Below, one piece after another: positions 34,682-46,639 of a stretch of 64,000 nt of DNA (its first letter is position 1; each line of letters opens with the position of its first letter). The notes beneath the pieces are model-generated. The model ran no database searches. It saw nothing but the letters and a program-made list of their open reading frames with translations, and was not told the DNA's origin. Source of the DNA: Linnemannia schmuckeri (lineage: Eukaryota > Mortierellomycota > Mortierellomycetes > Mortierellales > Mortierellaceae); NCBI GenBank assembly GCA_029449235.1, contig JANATG010000002.1:2170001-2234000 (forward strand), given 5' to 3'. The position numbers were made by a program, and so were the translations under genes.

Positions 34682-36892
34682 ATGAGCAATTCTGGTCGCA
34701 GCGTACCTAGCAATCCTCCTCCCTCTACTGGTTTTAGAGCGAGAAACCTGCCCCCGCTGGTGTCAAATAACCCTCCCCGTGTACTTATTGCCGGCGCCGG
34801 CCTAGCTGGTCTCTTCCTCGGCATCCTTCTGGAGAAAGCAGGCATTCCCTATGAAATCTTTGAACGCTCCGCCGAAATCAAGCCCCTTGGTGAGAGTTGG
34901 CCATTTTACGTACATGTACCTGAGAATGTCGGCCCTTGCATATCAACTAATGCTCGATGGTACACATTACTACTTTGCATTCAGGTGCAATTATGTGCCT
35001 GGTAAGAACATCCTCATCCTCTTTCATTTTTTTTCTCTTTGTCGTTGGGATATCCATACCTGGACTTACACTGTGTCCAATTTTTCCCTCTTCGTATATG
35101 TACAAACGTAGTCACCAAACATCCTCCCTGCCTTCGAGCAGTTGAACCTCTACGAGGAGCTCATGACCTTTGCAAAGAGAGGCCGTGAAGGGCATTTTTA
35201 TTCAGACCAGTTGAAAGTCATCGCTACCAGTCTTGGTCTACCAGCTGACGTGTAAGCAAGAGCTTCCTATTGTTCATTTTCTCCAAAATATCGTGCAGGC
35301 TGGAGACTTTGCGAATTGACATTCCTTGTTGCCATTATTTAGTGTAGGTTACGATCGTATCCTTCTTGCTCGACCCGAACTGTATGACATGCTCTACAGC
35401 AAGATCCCCTCAGAAAAGATGCACATGTCAAAGAAGGTGCTCTCCTTCCAGCAGAATCATGAAGAGGTCATGCTCCGTTTCAGTGACAACACTACCATCC
35501 ACGGCGATATTCTCGTTGGTGCAAACGGCGCTCATAGCGCAGTTCGGCAGCATTTGTACAAGACCCTCGACAAGCAAGGACTTTTGCCCAAGGCGGACAC
35601 TAAGGACATGTGCAAAGGTTACATGTCTCTTGTCAGCACAACCGAGGCTCTGGACCCAGAAAAGTATCCCGCCCTCCTGCGAGAGCTCTGTGAGACCACT
35701 TTTATCATCGGCAGCAAGGACATACCCTACACAGTAAGTCGCGCAATGCATCTCTTTTTGATCACATCAAACGAAAAATATATGAATGTATGCCACACAG
35801 GTGCCAACCATTTACGGAACCGCTTGCATATGTTCTTGCATGTCCGTTGCCATAGTGGGCGACATTCACTGTTCCCGGAAACAAGATTTGCTGGAATGTT
35901 GTTGTTCAAACTGGCATCGAGGAGATTGCTGACGACCAATTTAGGACCTCGGACTGGATCCCTCAGCAGGACCAAGCAATGATGGACGCGATCCGTCACT
36001 ACAAGACGACCTACGGAACCTTGGGTGATTTGTTTGATGTCACCCCCATCGAGCGCGTCTCCAAGGTATACTTTGAAGACATGTTATTCGAAACCTGGAC
36101 TCATGGACGTACTATCTTGATTGGTGATGGTATGCTCATCTTTTCCAAATGCTATTGCCTGTGTGTCAGTTTGTTGTTAGTCAAGGGGGGGGGGGTTGCT
36201 TCTTTCTAACTAACGCTTTACTCTTTCAATTTGATTATTGTAGCTGCACACAAGGTGAGGAACAATGGCGTTGCCCCGTACGATCGGTTTAGATTAATTT
36301 CCTGTGTTCCTTTCTGACAACCCCTATGTTCGTCTTTCATTTCTTCGTCTCTTAGCTTCTCCCAAACACAGGTGCCGGCGCTGTCAATGCGATGCAGGAC
36401 GCGGTTCTGCTCGCCAATCACATATACGACATCAAACCGACCAGCTTCGAAAACATCAAGAGGGCCCTGATCAACTACAAGGAAGAACGATTTGATGCCA
36501 TCAAAGAACAGTACCCACAGTCGCACATGAGCGCCAAACTGATATACGGACATGTAAATTCAGACGGCTTAAACCTTTGGTCTGCTCTTGACAAGGAAGA
36601 CAGTAAGCCCATCTATAAGCTAATCTATTGTATTTCTTTTTCCGGCTACTTTTTTCATTTCCAACAGACCTTTTCTGAGCGCATACTTAGACAAGTTGTA
36701 TTCAACTGGCTCCCCAAATCGGTTCAGGAGAAGCAGCTCTCAAAGGATACTGCTTACCGTCCTCAAGCGAACTTTTTACCCCTAGCTCCCAAGCGTGGGA
36801 CTTTAAAGATTATCCCTCAGTGGCCTTCAATGCGCATTTCAAAAGAAGAGGAAGAGGTCAAGAAAAAGGTGGCGGGGGTTGTTGCTCTTTGA
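34682..36892 (+). CDS. FAD-dependent monooxygenase, array gene 9 (DG motif altered)
   Basis: Exons: 34682-34889, 34985-35001, 35112-35251, 35343-35733, 35856-36129, 36244-36254, 36356-36553, 36668-36892; 487 aa, fully open. GAGLAG and GDAAH (around D343) are intact. The second fingerprint reads GDILVGANGAHSAVR: the conserved Asp of the DG motif is Asn (residue 183), and the nearby LVGTT is LVSTT. The DG Asp contacts FAD and influences NAD(P)H binding in PHBH-type enzymes, so activity may be reduced or changed; this is inference. AATAAA at 36932-36937. The start ATG is the one preceded by GACA, matching other copies. Confidence 0.87.
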
Positions 36893-37320
36893 GCGACGGC
36901 AACTCCAAATCAATGCCCTCCCTGTTCTATGAATAAACAAGGTCATGCTCACTGGATACAAAAGTGCCACTTCTTGTGGGCTGTTCATCTCTCGAAAAGT
37001 ATGATTTTTCATCGAAAAAGAAAACAAATACCATACCGCGTTTGTTCGTTGACGCAGTCGCTGACAATGTCATATTCGTTTTTTAACACCCTCACTGATA
37101 ACGGTCGTGTTTGCCCGTTAACACCATCACTGATGATGGTCAATAAATACGTATGTTTTCATGCTTTGTCCGCCTTGGCAGTATTTTCTACTCTTTGGAC
37201 TCTTGCTCAGACGCCCCTTTCCCCGCTCCTGAGAAAGAAAACACAAAAAACAGGATAGGTTGTTGGTGAGAAAAAATAGGATCCCTCTTGTTGTGTGCAA
37301 TTCAATAGAAAGGAAAAATT
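36893..37320. other. Intergenic
   Basis: No gene recognised between gene 9 and the gene 10 promoter. Confidence 0.4.
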
Positions 37321-37325
37321 CGAGT

Positions 37326-37335
37326 GTTGTGTAAC
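37326..37335 (+). promoter_or_regulatory. Array promoter motif, gene 10 copy
   Basis: GTTGTGTAAC followed by TGTCG, 265 bp before the ATG. The leader after it contains a purine tract (about 37360-37415) and five tandem ATTCCTCTTCC-type units (about 37478-37535). Confidence 0.62.
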
Positions 37336-37599
37336 TGTCGAAGACAGGCGAAGGCTCTGAACGAGGGAGTAAAAAGAGAAAAAAAAAAGGGAAGGGAAGA
37401 GAATGAGAAAGAGCGACCCTCAGTCTATTCAATCTCATTGCTCTCATTTCGTTCATTCATCATCTCTCTTCTTTCTTCCATTCCTCTTCCATTCCTCTTC
37501 CATTCCTCTTCCATTCCTCTTCTATTCCATTCCTTAACTCATTTCCCCTTTCACGTTTTATTCCCCTCCCTTGTCTCTTATTTCGCCTCTTGCCATAAA

Positions 37600-39685
37600 A
37601 TGGGTGCCTTTTCTCAACCCACCAACCGCGCCACGACCGACAAACTACCTCACATCCTTATTTCGGGAGCTGGACTGGCCGGACTCTTCTTGGGCATTCT
37701 TCTTGAGAGAGCAGGAATCCCTTATACCATTTATGAGCGTGCAACAGAAATCAAGCCCCTCGGTAAGTCAAACAATCCCTTGACGCGTGGGCTGAAAATA
37801 CATACCATACAAAGCATGAGAGACATATCACTGCTCCCTTCCCTGTTTTGATCTCCCCTTAACTCTATCCCTTTTGTATACTAGGCGGAGTTATGTGTCT
37901 GGTAAACCTCATTCTATTCAAAAAAACATGCGGACATAGGCACGCTTCTTGCACTCACATTCATTTTTCCTTCCGAAACAATAAAAGTCCCCCAACATCT
38001 TGACGGCATTCGAGCAACTAGGGCTATATGAAGAGTTGATGTCCTTTTCCAAGCGGGGTCGTGAAGGATACTTCTATTCCGATCAATTGAACATCATTGC
38101 CACTTCCATTGGCCTGCCCGCTGACGAGTACGTTGCCACTCTGCTCTTAAAATACGAACTAGGTTGTGCCTATGGTCGTTGTGTTAACTTTTTTTGCCTT
38201 TTGTTGTTAGGGTTGGCTACGATCGTATCTTATTTGCACGGCCAGAACTGTATGATTTACTCTTTAGGAAGACTCCTTCTCACAAGATTCATCTGGCCAA
38301 GAGGATACTGTCTTTTGAGCAGGATCAGGAAGGCATTACTGTTACCCTTGGCGACAACGCAACTGTTAGAGGCGACATTTTGGTCGGCGCAGACGGAGCG
38401 CACAGTGCAGTTCGCAGCCATCTCTACAAGACCTTGGACAAGCAAGGTCTCCTCCCCAAGTCGGATACCGAAGCCATGAGCGTGGGATATATCTCGTTAG
38501 TAGGGACCACCGACGCTCTCGATCCAATCAGGTACCCCTGCGTTCTCCAAGAAGAATGCGATACCGTCTTTATAATTGGAGATGGGAGCACCCCCTACAC
38601 TGTAAGTTTTAACCCAATTCGACTAAAATGAGGTAAAAAAGTGAGTTCCTACAAGCACTAACCAGCACGTTACTTTCCCACACTTTCATTTGAACATCGA
38701 CTTCGAAGTGGGCAACATTCACAGTCCCGGGCAACAAGATCTGTTGGAACGTTGTCATTCAGCTCGGGCTCTCTTCTCTCGCTGACGAAGATGTTGGATC
38801 GGCTGACTGGGTAGCTCAGGATAACCAAAAGATGCTCGACGCTATTCGGCACTTCAAGACCACGTATGGCACCTTAGGTGATCTCTTTGATGCTACCCAG
38901 ATCGATCGCGTCTCTAAGGTGGCCTTTGAAGACAAGCTCTTCGAGACATGGAACTATGACCGTGTGGTCTTGATTGGCGATGGTAGGTCCTTTTGCGTAT
39001 AATACGTATACATGAACGACCACGTCTGATCAAATTTGCTAATTATTTTCACAACTTCTTTTTCAATGTTTTTCCGTAGCTGCGCACAAGGTAAAACATC
39101 GAAAGTGACATATATAATGAATGCTCCACAACAGACCCCCTTACTAAAGCGCCTCCACCCCCACTTTTTTATTAGCTGCTGCCAAGTACGGGTGCAGGTG
39201 CAGTGAATGCGATGCAAGACGCAGTACTTCTTGTCAACCATATCTTTGACATCAGCGTTACCAATTTCGAGAATGTCCAGGCCGCATTGAGCGGTTACAA
39301 GGACGAGCGTTTCGAGGCGGTCAAGGAGCAATATCCCCAGTCATACATCAGCGCCAAGTTGATGTACGGTCATGTAAGTTTGACCATTTTTTTCATTAAT
39401 GCGAAGAGTCGGTTTTGCAGTGCTGTGCTAATTTTTTTTTTGCTCGCCGTTTTTTCATCGACTTCATAGACGCTTATGGAGAGGATCCTACGACATATCA
39501 TTTTAAATTGGATGCCAAAGTCCGTGCAGAAGAAGCAACTGTCGAGGGATACCGCCTACCGTCCGCAGGCTAACTTCTTACCTCCCGCACCCAAGCGTGG
39601 TACTTTGGAAACCATCCCTCAGTGGCCTTCGAAGCGAGTTCAGAAAGAGGAAGATGAGGCTAGGAAAAGAGCTGCTTCTCTTTGA
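37600..39685 (+). CDS. FAD-dependent monooxygenase, array gene 10
   Basis: Exons: 37600-37762, 37885-37901, 37988-38127, 38211-38601, 38709-38982, 39080-39090, 39176-39373, 39470-39685; 469 aa, the shortest intact copy because the N-terminus lacks the SDLPPLVTD segment. GAGLAG near residues 23-28, DG at 168-169, GDAAH around D328. Exon 4 carries GITVTLGDNATVRGD and EAMSVGYISLVG, grouping it with genes 3 and 7. Intron 3 donor is GTACGT and intron 4 ends AAG. Family function as for the other copies. Confidence 0.87.
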
Positions 39686-40100
39686 GATACCATAGTAAAT
39701 GCCAGTGCAAAGGCGTTTTTGTAGGTCCCATTAAAAAAGTGTACTGTGTACTGTGTACTGTGTGCATGTAGCCAAAGTCTCTCCGGTGGCGACTATTCAT
39801 TTCAATTTTGCGCAAAAAAATGATTTCGTCTGATGAAAGAAAAGAAAAGGAGACATGACCTCGCTCAACTGATCATGAAGCAGCCAGCGAAAGATAAAAG
39901 CGCATGCCTTCCTAGGCGTCTCTTCCACTGCCAGACTACATTGGTTCATCGCCCGCCTTTGTTTCTACTTTCTCTCTATTTTCCTTGTCCCCGTTACCCT
40001 CGCTCTCAAACACGCTTACTAAAGAGAGTGGGTCAAGGGTAGAGTCACCCATTGATCCCACTATGTTGCGTGTCAAAAGAAAGTAATTCGATTGCTTTGT
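39686..40100. other. Intergenic
   Basis: Contains a short tandem run of GTGTACT units (about 39739-39760). No gene. Confidence 0.4.
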
Positions 40101-40109
40101 ACATGTTAG

Positions 40110-40345
40110 AGCCCAACAAGAGAGGAAAGTGTAATTGAGAAAGATGGAAAAAGAGAGGAAGAAAGGAGGAAGAAAGGAGGAAGAAAGGAGGAAGAAAGAA
40201 GGAAAAGAATGAACTTCATTCTGCCTCATCTCTCTTGCAATCCTTATCCTTGTTCGCTCAATCCTCTCTCTTTCATTCCTCTCATTTGACAAACTTTTTC
40301 CTTCTGTCACTTTCTGTCCTTCTTTCTTATCCTACGTCTCATGAA
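40110..40345 (+). promoter_or_regulatory. Orphan array-type leader without a gene
   Basis: Shows the layout seen before the monooxygenase genes: a weak motif (AGTGTAATTG near 40127), a purine tract with four GGAGGAAGAAA-type units (about 40140-40205), then a long pyrimidine-rich stretch (about 40215-40340). No exon 1 follows. It looks like the leader of a lost array unit. Confidence 0.45.
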
Positions 40346-40740
40346 AACTAGCAACATCCTTTTCTGTAGAAACACGCATATTTGTTTATAATCTACATCA
40401 ATATTTTGCATTGGACCAGAGCACTCTTATTCTAGACTCTTTTCTAATCACGGACCCGAAGATAAGCATAGAGAGCATCCCTCCGAAAACTCTATCAGCA
40501 ACATGCACCTCGCTTCTCTCTGAAGGTTATGTGACAACTTGTCAACTTGATTTTTGATGAAAAAAAGGGGACGAAGTGCACCCTCTGTTCATTACTTACG
40601 AAGCCACGGACAACGACACTCCACTTACATAACGGCTACTCACAAGGTACACTAGACCACCATTGAGGCGGTACTGATCGGACACATTCTTCTTACGCCA
40701 CTCATCCTCGAGATTGTTCTGGACCCGATTGCTCTTCGAT
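40346..40740. other. Intergenic
   Basis: No gene. 40648-40670 (agaccaccattgaggcg) resembles the spacer motif seen upstream of genes 8 and 9. Confidence 0.4.
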
Positions 40741-40780
40741 TTTTCATCCAACCATTGTCTCCAAAAGAAAAAACATCAAT

Positions 40781-40790
40781 CTTGTGTAAC
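40781..40790 (+). promoter_or_regulatory. Array promoter motif, gene 11 copy
   Basis: CTTGTGTAAC within the extended block (CATCCAACCATTGTCTCC, then AAAAGAAAAAA). About 305 bp before the ATG. Confidence 0.64.
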
Positions 40791-41094
40791 CGTTGTCCAA
40801 GAGCAATTAAAAACAAAGGACAGCGAAGGAAGGAAATAAATGGAGAACGAGAGGGAAGGGGACAAAGAACCAATTTCGGTCCGTCTCATCTCGTTCCCCA
40901 TTCACATCTCTCATCATCTTGTTCTCGTCTTCAATTCCTTCATCCTTCCTTCATCCCTCCCCAACCCTCACAACCCGGCCATCCCCACCACCCCTGACGC
41001 CCATTCCGTCTTTTTCTTATTCGCTCCCCTATTTCACTTCTCTCTGTCTCCGTCCACCCTTCTATACCAAACCTCTCTCCACCTTCCTACAAGA

Positions 41095-43340
41095 ATGAGT
41101 GTTAAGAGCGAGACCAAGCCTGCGCCCACAGGAGGCTTCAAAGGTAGTGATCTGCCTCCACTAGTGACTGACAGACCTCCCCGCGTACTGATTGCCGGTG
41201 GTGGTCTGGGAGGGCTTTTCCTTGGTATCCTCCTGGAGAAAGCAGGGATTCCTTACGAGATCTTTGAACGTTCTGCCGAGATTAAACCCCTTGGTAAGGA
41301 ATCACCTATGTGCCAGTAGTTAAACGCACAATGCATGCATGTATACGACTCACAACTCACCATTATACCCTTTCCATCCTTTTTTTGCGACTGTGGGTAC
41401 TAGGAGCCATTATGTGTCTGGTAAAAATGGGTGATCATATTAATTGCACAACGAAATTAATTCCAGAAACCGTTCTAACAAACTCCCTCATTACATTACC
41501 GTATTTTTCTCACTGTATAGACGCCAAACGTCTTTCCCGCATTCGAACAATTGGACCTTTACGAGGAACTGCTGTCCTTCTCGAAACCACTGCGAGATGG
41601 CGGGTCTGTACTGACGGACAAGCTAAAGCTCATTGCTAATTTCAAGTCCATCTCTCCAGAAGTGTAGGTCTACCAAACCTGCTTTGTTGGTTTTGTGAAG
41701 AGCAACTTTGCTTTCTTTTCTCTTTCACAAACTTACTTGGCTTTCTGTTATTTTTTCCCATAGCATGGGGTATGAACGCCAGTTGTTTCCTCGTCCCGAG
41801 CTGCATAACATGTTGCTTCGCAAGATCCCTACGGAAAAGATGCACTTGTCCAAGAAAGTCTTGTCATTTCAACAAAACCACGAAGGAGTCATGGTACGAT
41901 TTAGCGACAACACTACCATCCATGGCGACATCCTCGTTGGAGCTGATGGTGCTCATAGCGCCGTTCGCCAGCACTTGTACAAAACCCTGGAAAAGCAAGG
42001 ATTACTCCCCAAGGCCGACAACCAGAGTATGAAGAAAGGGTATATTTCGTTGGTGGGAACGACCACTGCCCTCGATCCTACTAAATACCCGGATGTCCTG
42101 AAGGAGGACTGCCAGACCTATGGTATCATTGGAGACGGAAACACTCCATACACGGTAAGGTGAATCATGTCGTCTCATAGGAAACGAAAGCTATGCACGC
42201 GTGTAGGATAAATCATTTGCTCAACCGTACCATTTTTTTATCATTTTTTGCTCTGCACGTCTCAACAGTGGTGCACATTCACCGTTCCAGGGAACAGGAT
42301 CTGTTGGAATGTCGTTGTTCAGTTAGGCGTCGCTGAGATCGCTGATGACCAATTCAGGACGTCGGACTGGGTGCCCCAGCAGAATCAAAGGATGATGGAT
42401 TCGATTCGTCACTTCAAGACTACCTATGGTACAATGGGAGATCTATTTGACTCTACTCCTATTGAAGTTGTCTCTAAGGTGTACTTTGAGGATATGATGT
42501 TTGAGACATGGCACCACGGACGAACTGTCTTGATCGGTGATGGTACGCGCATCGTTTTATATGCTGGCGTTTTTCTCTCTTCGCTAATGTCCTTACCGTC
42601 CTTTAAAACTAATGTTTTGTTTGCATTGTTTGCATGTGTTCCATCCTTTTACCTTTGTAGCTGCTCATAAGGTGAGAAAAGGAATGAGGGCTCAACAAAC
42701 TTATGAACCGTTGTTAACAGTTTCGTTCTAACAACGGTATTCATTGCTTACTTATTTCCCTCTCCAGCTCCTACCAAGCACGGGTGCAGGAGCTATCAAT
42801 GCAATGCAGGATGCTGTCATTCTCGCCAACCACCTGTACGACATCAAGCCAACCAGTTTCGAAAACATCAAGAATGCATTCAAAGGGTATAAGGAAGAGC
42901 GATACGAGGCTGTTAAGGAGCAGTACGCACAAACGCAATTGGCTGCCAAATTGCAATTTGGCCATGTAAGTTTTCTTTCTTTCCACCCCTCGTCCTTGTT
43001 GTAACCAAGAGGTTCTTTGTGTGGACATTGAACAAACAGGTTGTTCGAGATCACAAATTTCATTGTTTGTTTCGTTTTTTCTTCGTATTTTCTTTTCAAT
43101 GATCAGACTTTCTCGGAGCGAATCCTGCGCTACATCCTGTTCAATTGGGTTCCTAAGTCGATGCAGATGAAGCAAATGTCAAAAGACAACGCCTACCGCC
43201 CTCAGGCCAATTTCTTGCCTCAGACACCCAAGCGTGGCACACTTGAAACTCTCTCTCAGGACCCATTGAAGCGCGTCCAAAAAGAGAGAGAGGAAGAGGA
43301 GGAGGCTCAGAGAATGGCTGCCACTGCCGCTGCAGTTTGA
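41095..43340 (+). CDS. FAD-dependent monooxygenase, array gene 11
   Basis: Exons: 41095-41293, 41404-41420, 41521-41663, 41764-42154, 42269-42542, 42661-42671, 42768-42965, 43107-43340; 488 aa. GGGLGG near residues 35-41, DG at 181-182, GDAAH around D341, followed by SGTGAG-type AINAMQDA. Exon 3 of 143 nt and IMGYERQLFPRPELHNMLL put it beside genes 8 and 12; exon 1 is nearly the same as gene 8 (MSVKSETKPAP versus MSVKSETNPLP). AATAAA at 43353-43358. Confidence 0.88.
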
Positions 43341-44820
43341 GAAATAGATATGAATAAAAACAGTTTTGCGATATCATGCGTGAATATATTTGTGTGTACA
43401 GAAGGGAGGAAGTACGAGAACATGCACAAACAGGATGGCTAGATTTGGCCTGTGCCCTTAAAACTAGTTTTCGATTTGTGATCCTCAGTCTTCTGCATTG
43501 ATTAGTGCGCATATGATATTGTGTCCACTGATTTTAATCGGAAAGACAGACGACGGTCGATACTGCACATGCGTCCTTGGGTGGAAGGACGATATAGAGA
43601 TGTGTATTGCCCTACTCTCTTTTTATTTCAACAATTGGCCCTTGACACTGTTACAGACGGACAAGGTTCAGGATTGTAGGTAGCTGTAATACCCTCAACC
43701 GGTAGCAAATAAAGAGAAGACGAGTTTGTGATGCACCAAAGAAGCACTTGTCAGCTCAGTTACTCTGTCTCTCTGCAATACGTGAAAAGGGATAAAGAGC
43801 AAACAAGCGATCTCTGGTGCACTACAAGTAATACAGTAAAAGGGCGACTAACTAGACTACAGAGACATCACCATATCCGGAAAAAGGGCACAGACCTTAC
43901 TGTTTCTAGAACATTTGTTTATATCTCTTGTGTCTTGACATGCTATTCTCTTTACATCTGCTTGCGCTTTTTCTATTTTCACATATTGTTACTCTTACAC
44001 CTGTTTGCTTTCTTGGCATTCATCTTTCCTCCAGTCCCTTGTACTCTTCCTCTTCCTATCTTGTTCTTGCCTTGCCAAACAACATAAAGAACCTATCTTT
44101 CTTCATAGTTTCCTTCTCTTTATCTAGCAATAGAATTGTCCGAGTTTTACTCCGAAATGACATTAACTATGATACTTCAACTTCATTTTAACGCCATCAG
44201 CATTCGAGATCCTTCTCAGCTTACAAGTCAATCATCAACACTGAAAACTCTAGAAACTATTCACTATAATATAAATAGCATTCATCACCCTAGACAGTCC
44301 ATTAGTTTATAACTCATAGCTTTATTAGAACACGTCTGTTTTACCCAATCCTCAGTCTAACCTTGTTTCATTATCATATTGACACGGAATATGTGACGAT
44401 TGGTTGCGTATTAAGAGAGACAAGTACGTAATAGATGAAAAAAGTCCAAGGGATGAAAAAAGTCCAAGGGATGAAAAAAGAAAAGGGATCAAGAGGGAAA
44501 GGAGGCCTCAAGAAAAACAAGAGAGGGATCAAGGACTGAGAGAGAAGGCAGTAAAGAAAAATAAGAGATGGTTCAAGAACAGAAAGAGAAGGCAGTAAAA
44601 AAAAGGAGAGATCAAGAGCAGAGAGAGAAGGCAGTGAGGAAAGTAAGGGAGGGATTAAGGGAAGTGATAGAATGCAGCAAAAAAAAACAGTGCTGTGAGT
44701 GAGGGATGATCGAGCGTTGAAAATTAAGGGTCGAAATATTTTTCTTCAAACTAATCCCGTGTAAAGTGAGCGAGCGAAGATTAAAGTTTTTGGTCGCTCA
44801 TCACTTCGCCCGCAGCTCTG
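43341..44820. other. Gene-poor stretch with purine-rich tandem repeats
   Basis: No gene supported from 43341 to 44400. 44437-44700 holds degenerate purine-rich repeats, including three GATGAAAAAAGTCCAAGG units (about 44434-44480) and GGGATCAAG-type units. The last part, 44820-44941, is a pyrimidine-rich leader for the small gene that follows. Confidence 0.45.
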
Positions 44821-44941
44821 TTCTTAATGCGTACTTTGCCTTTTCCTTTCCCTTTTATCAGCTCTTCCATACTCCAACCCCAACATCTCATCAACGCTCT
44901 TTTCCGAACTGTTACAAATTTCACAAGAGAATTAGCAAAAA

Positions 44942-45109
44942 ATGAAAACCAAAGTCTATGCTCTGTTGACGCTTTTGGCCGTGAGCATCGCTCAAGCTTG
45001 CCAGCCTCCTAATGCTCCGTGCACGATCCCTTCGTCGGGTGTGAACCCTTGCTGCCCTGGCAAGGTATGCCACAAGGAACCTCATTGGTCCACCGGTTAT
45101 TGTCTGTAG
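44942..45109 (+). CDS. Secreted cystine-knot-like peptide
   Basis: A 55-aa single-exon frame, AAAAAATG start context. Residues 1-19 form a clear signal peptide (MKTKVYALLTLLAVSIAQA, Ala-x-Ala at the end). The mature 36 aa has six cysteines at 20, 27, 37, 38, 43 and 54: C-x6-C-x9-CC-x4-C-x10-C. The C-C-CC-C-C order is that of the inhibitor cystine knot (knottin) scaffold found in small secreted peptides of fungi, plants and animals. Pro-rich loop (QPPNAP), TGYCL end. Function cannot be deduced; an extracellular, stable mini-protein is likely. The leader has no array promoter motif. No relation in sequence to the other two cysteine-rich peptides of this window. Confidence 0.72.
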   Translation: MKTKVYALLTLLAVSIAQACQPPNAPCTIPSSGVNPCCPGKVCHKEPHWSTGYCL

Positions 45110-45399
45110 GTGGCCACGGCGACCTCGCACTTTTTTCTCGTCCAGATAGTTCCAACGCTGTGGTTACCTCACTTCGTTCTTTGACAGCTACTCGTCAAAT
45201 ATGGAGAACATCTGTCTTCAACATCAATGTCAAATATAAAGTACGCAACAAATATGACTCATCAAATCCGGATTTCGAGTTTTTTTTAAAAAAATGCTCA
45301 TTACTCACTGTTACATTCAACCTACGAATCATTCCTTGATGCCTATTTTATTTCAGTCCTCTTGCACCTTCATCGTCATTGATTTCAAGAAAGCCTAGT
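45110..45399. other. Downstream region of the peptide gene
   Basis: No gene recognised. It ends with GCGAGAAAGC (45400-45409), the left target-site duplication of a retroposed insertion. Confidence 0.4.
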
Positions 45400-45463
45400 G
45401 CGAGAAAGCTTTTTTTTTTTTTTTTTTTTTTTTTTGGGTAGAAAAGGAGATTTTTATTGTGGC

Positions 45464-46158
45464 TTAATTAGCCTTGGTCAAATTGTTTTGAGCAATGGTT
45501 TTGTTGCTTTCATATGCTATGGTCTGGATGATGTCATTGCTCGATTGTGTGTGTTGGTGCAGAAGACGGACGGTGTTGGCTGTTGGGATACCAATAAGGC
45601 AGCAAGCCAGCAGTTGTGGGATGGTGATGTTATATTGAGGTTTGATGTCGAACGTGGGAGGCTGGAAAGACAAAGGCCGTATGAGGGTCATCATCAGACC
45701 ATCGTGTTTTGGTGGTGTGTTGTTTGAGGATGGTTTGCCATGCAATATACTTGGGCGAGCACTGGAAGACTTGGTGATTCTTGTCCTTGCGACGTTCTCG
45801 ACATCCGTCCATGCTGCAGTGGGGTTCCTGCTTCCAGATCTTGTGACGTAGATTTCCACAGGGGAGTCAAGCTCTTTTGAAACCTCCACCACATGGTCCT
45901 GGCCCAGTGTGGTACCTTGGAACTCCAGAACCGACGCCATTGATTCGAGGATCCGATCTCTGGTTGGGTTGATGAGTTTGGATCTGGTGGTGTGTCTTGC
46001 CTCAGAAAGGCCCGGAAGTGTTTAGTCGTAGCCGATTTCAGAGTAATGGGGTAACTACCGTTTGGAATCAAAACGAACGAGAGGATGCGTTGTGCCAGCG
46101 TATCGTCCTGTTTGATCTTAGGAGGGTTCGAAAGCGCCTGTTGCATACTGAGACGCAT
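45464..46158 (-). pseudogene. Broken ORF inside the retroposon
   Basis: Starts at 46158 (MRLSMQQALSNPP...QRILSFVLIPNGSYPITLK) and continues, after a frame change near 46020, as ...RDRILESMASVLEFQG...HVVEVSKELDSPVEIYVT down to 45464. Codon-like sequence on both sides of the change implies one ancestral protein of about 230 aa. I do not recognise the family. The ATG is only about 11 nt from the GCCACCG head, so this could be a retrocopied mRNA or a LINE-type ORF1. Confidence 0.45.
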
Positions 46159-46470
46159 CTGACGGTGGCGCGAGATTATTTTTTTTTCTGCTTGTATCGC
46201 CCGCAGGAGGCTTGAGATTTTTATTGATTTTTATGGCGGGACTATGACTAGTGAAAGACATAAGGAATGGATATTGAAGCCTTCCCAGGCTGAGGAAAGA
46301 TTGACAGAACATCGAAGCCGTCCCAGGCTGAAGGTAGTGAGATTCTTTTACAGGATAATAAAGCCATCCTAGGCTGAAGCAAGAGAGAATTTACGATTTT
46401 ACTGAGATTTGGTCCCAGGACCTCTTGTAAGCCACAACAAGAGGAGTGCAGTTTAACCACTTACACTAAG

Positions 46471-46639
46471 GGGGTATTCAGTAAGTAAAGGTACGCGGGA
46501 TGTAACCAGTAACGAATGAACGGCAGCCAATCATCCGGAGTGCAAAAATACACTAGCGCCGTTTTCCAAAGCCGGATGATTGGCTGCCGTTCATTCGTTA
46601 CTGGTTACATCCCACGTACCTTTACTTACTGAATACCCC
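46471..46639. mobile_element. Palindromic MITE
   Basis: 68-bp inverted repeats at 46471-46538 and 46572-46639, differing at one base, around a 33-bp loop. Outer ends read GGGGTATTCAGTAAG. A TA on each side (46467-46468, 46640-46641) may be the target duplication. No coding capacity. It sits inside the head of the poly(A) retroposon, so it inserted later. Confidence 0.85.

Noticed and set aside
44434..44480. Possible CRISPR-like direct repeats
   Set aside because: Only three adjacent short purine-rich units without unique spacers; simple tandem repeat in a eukaryotic context.
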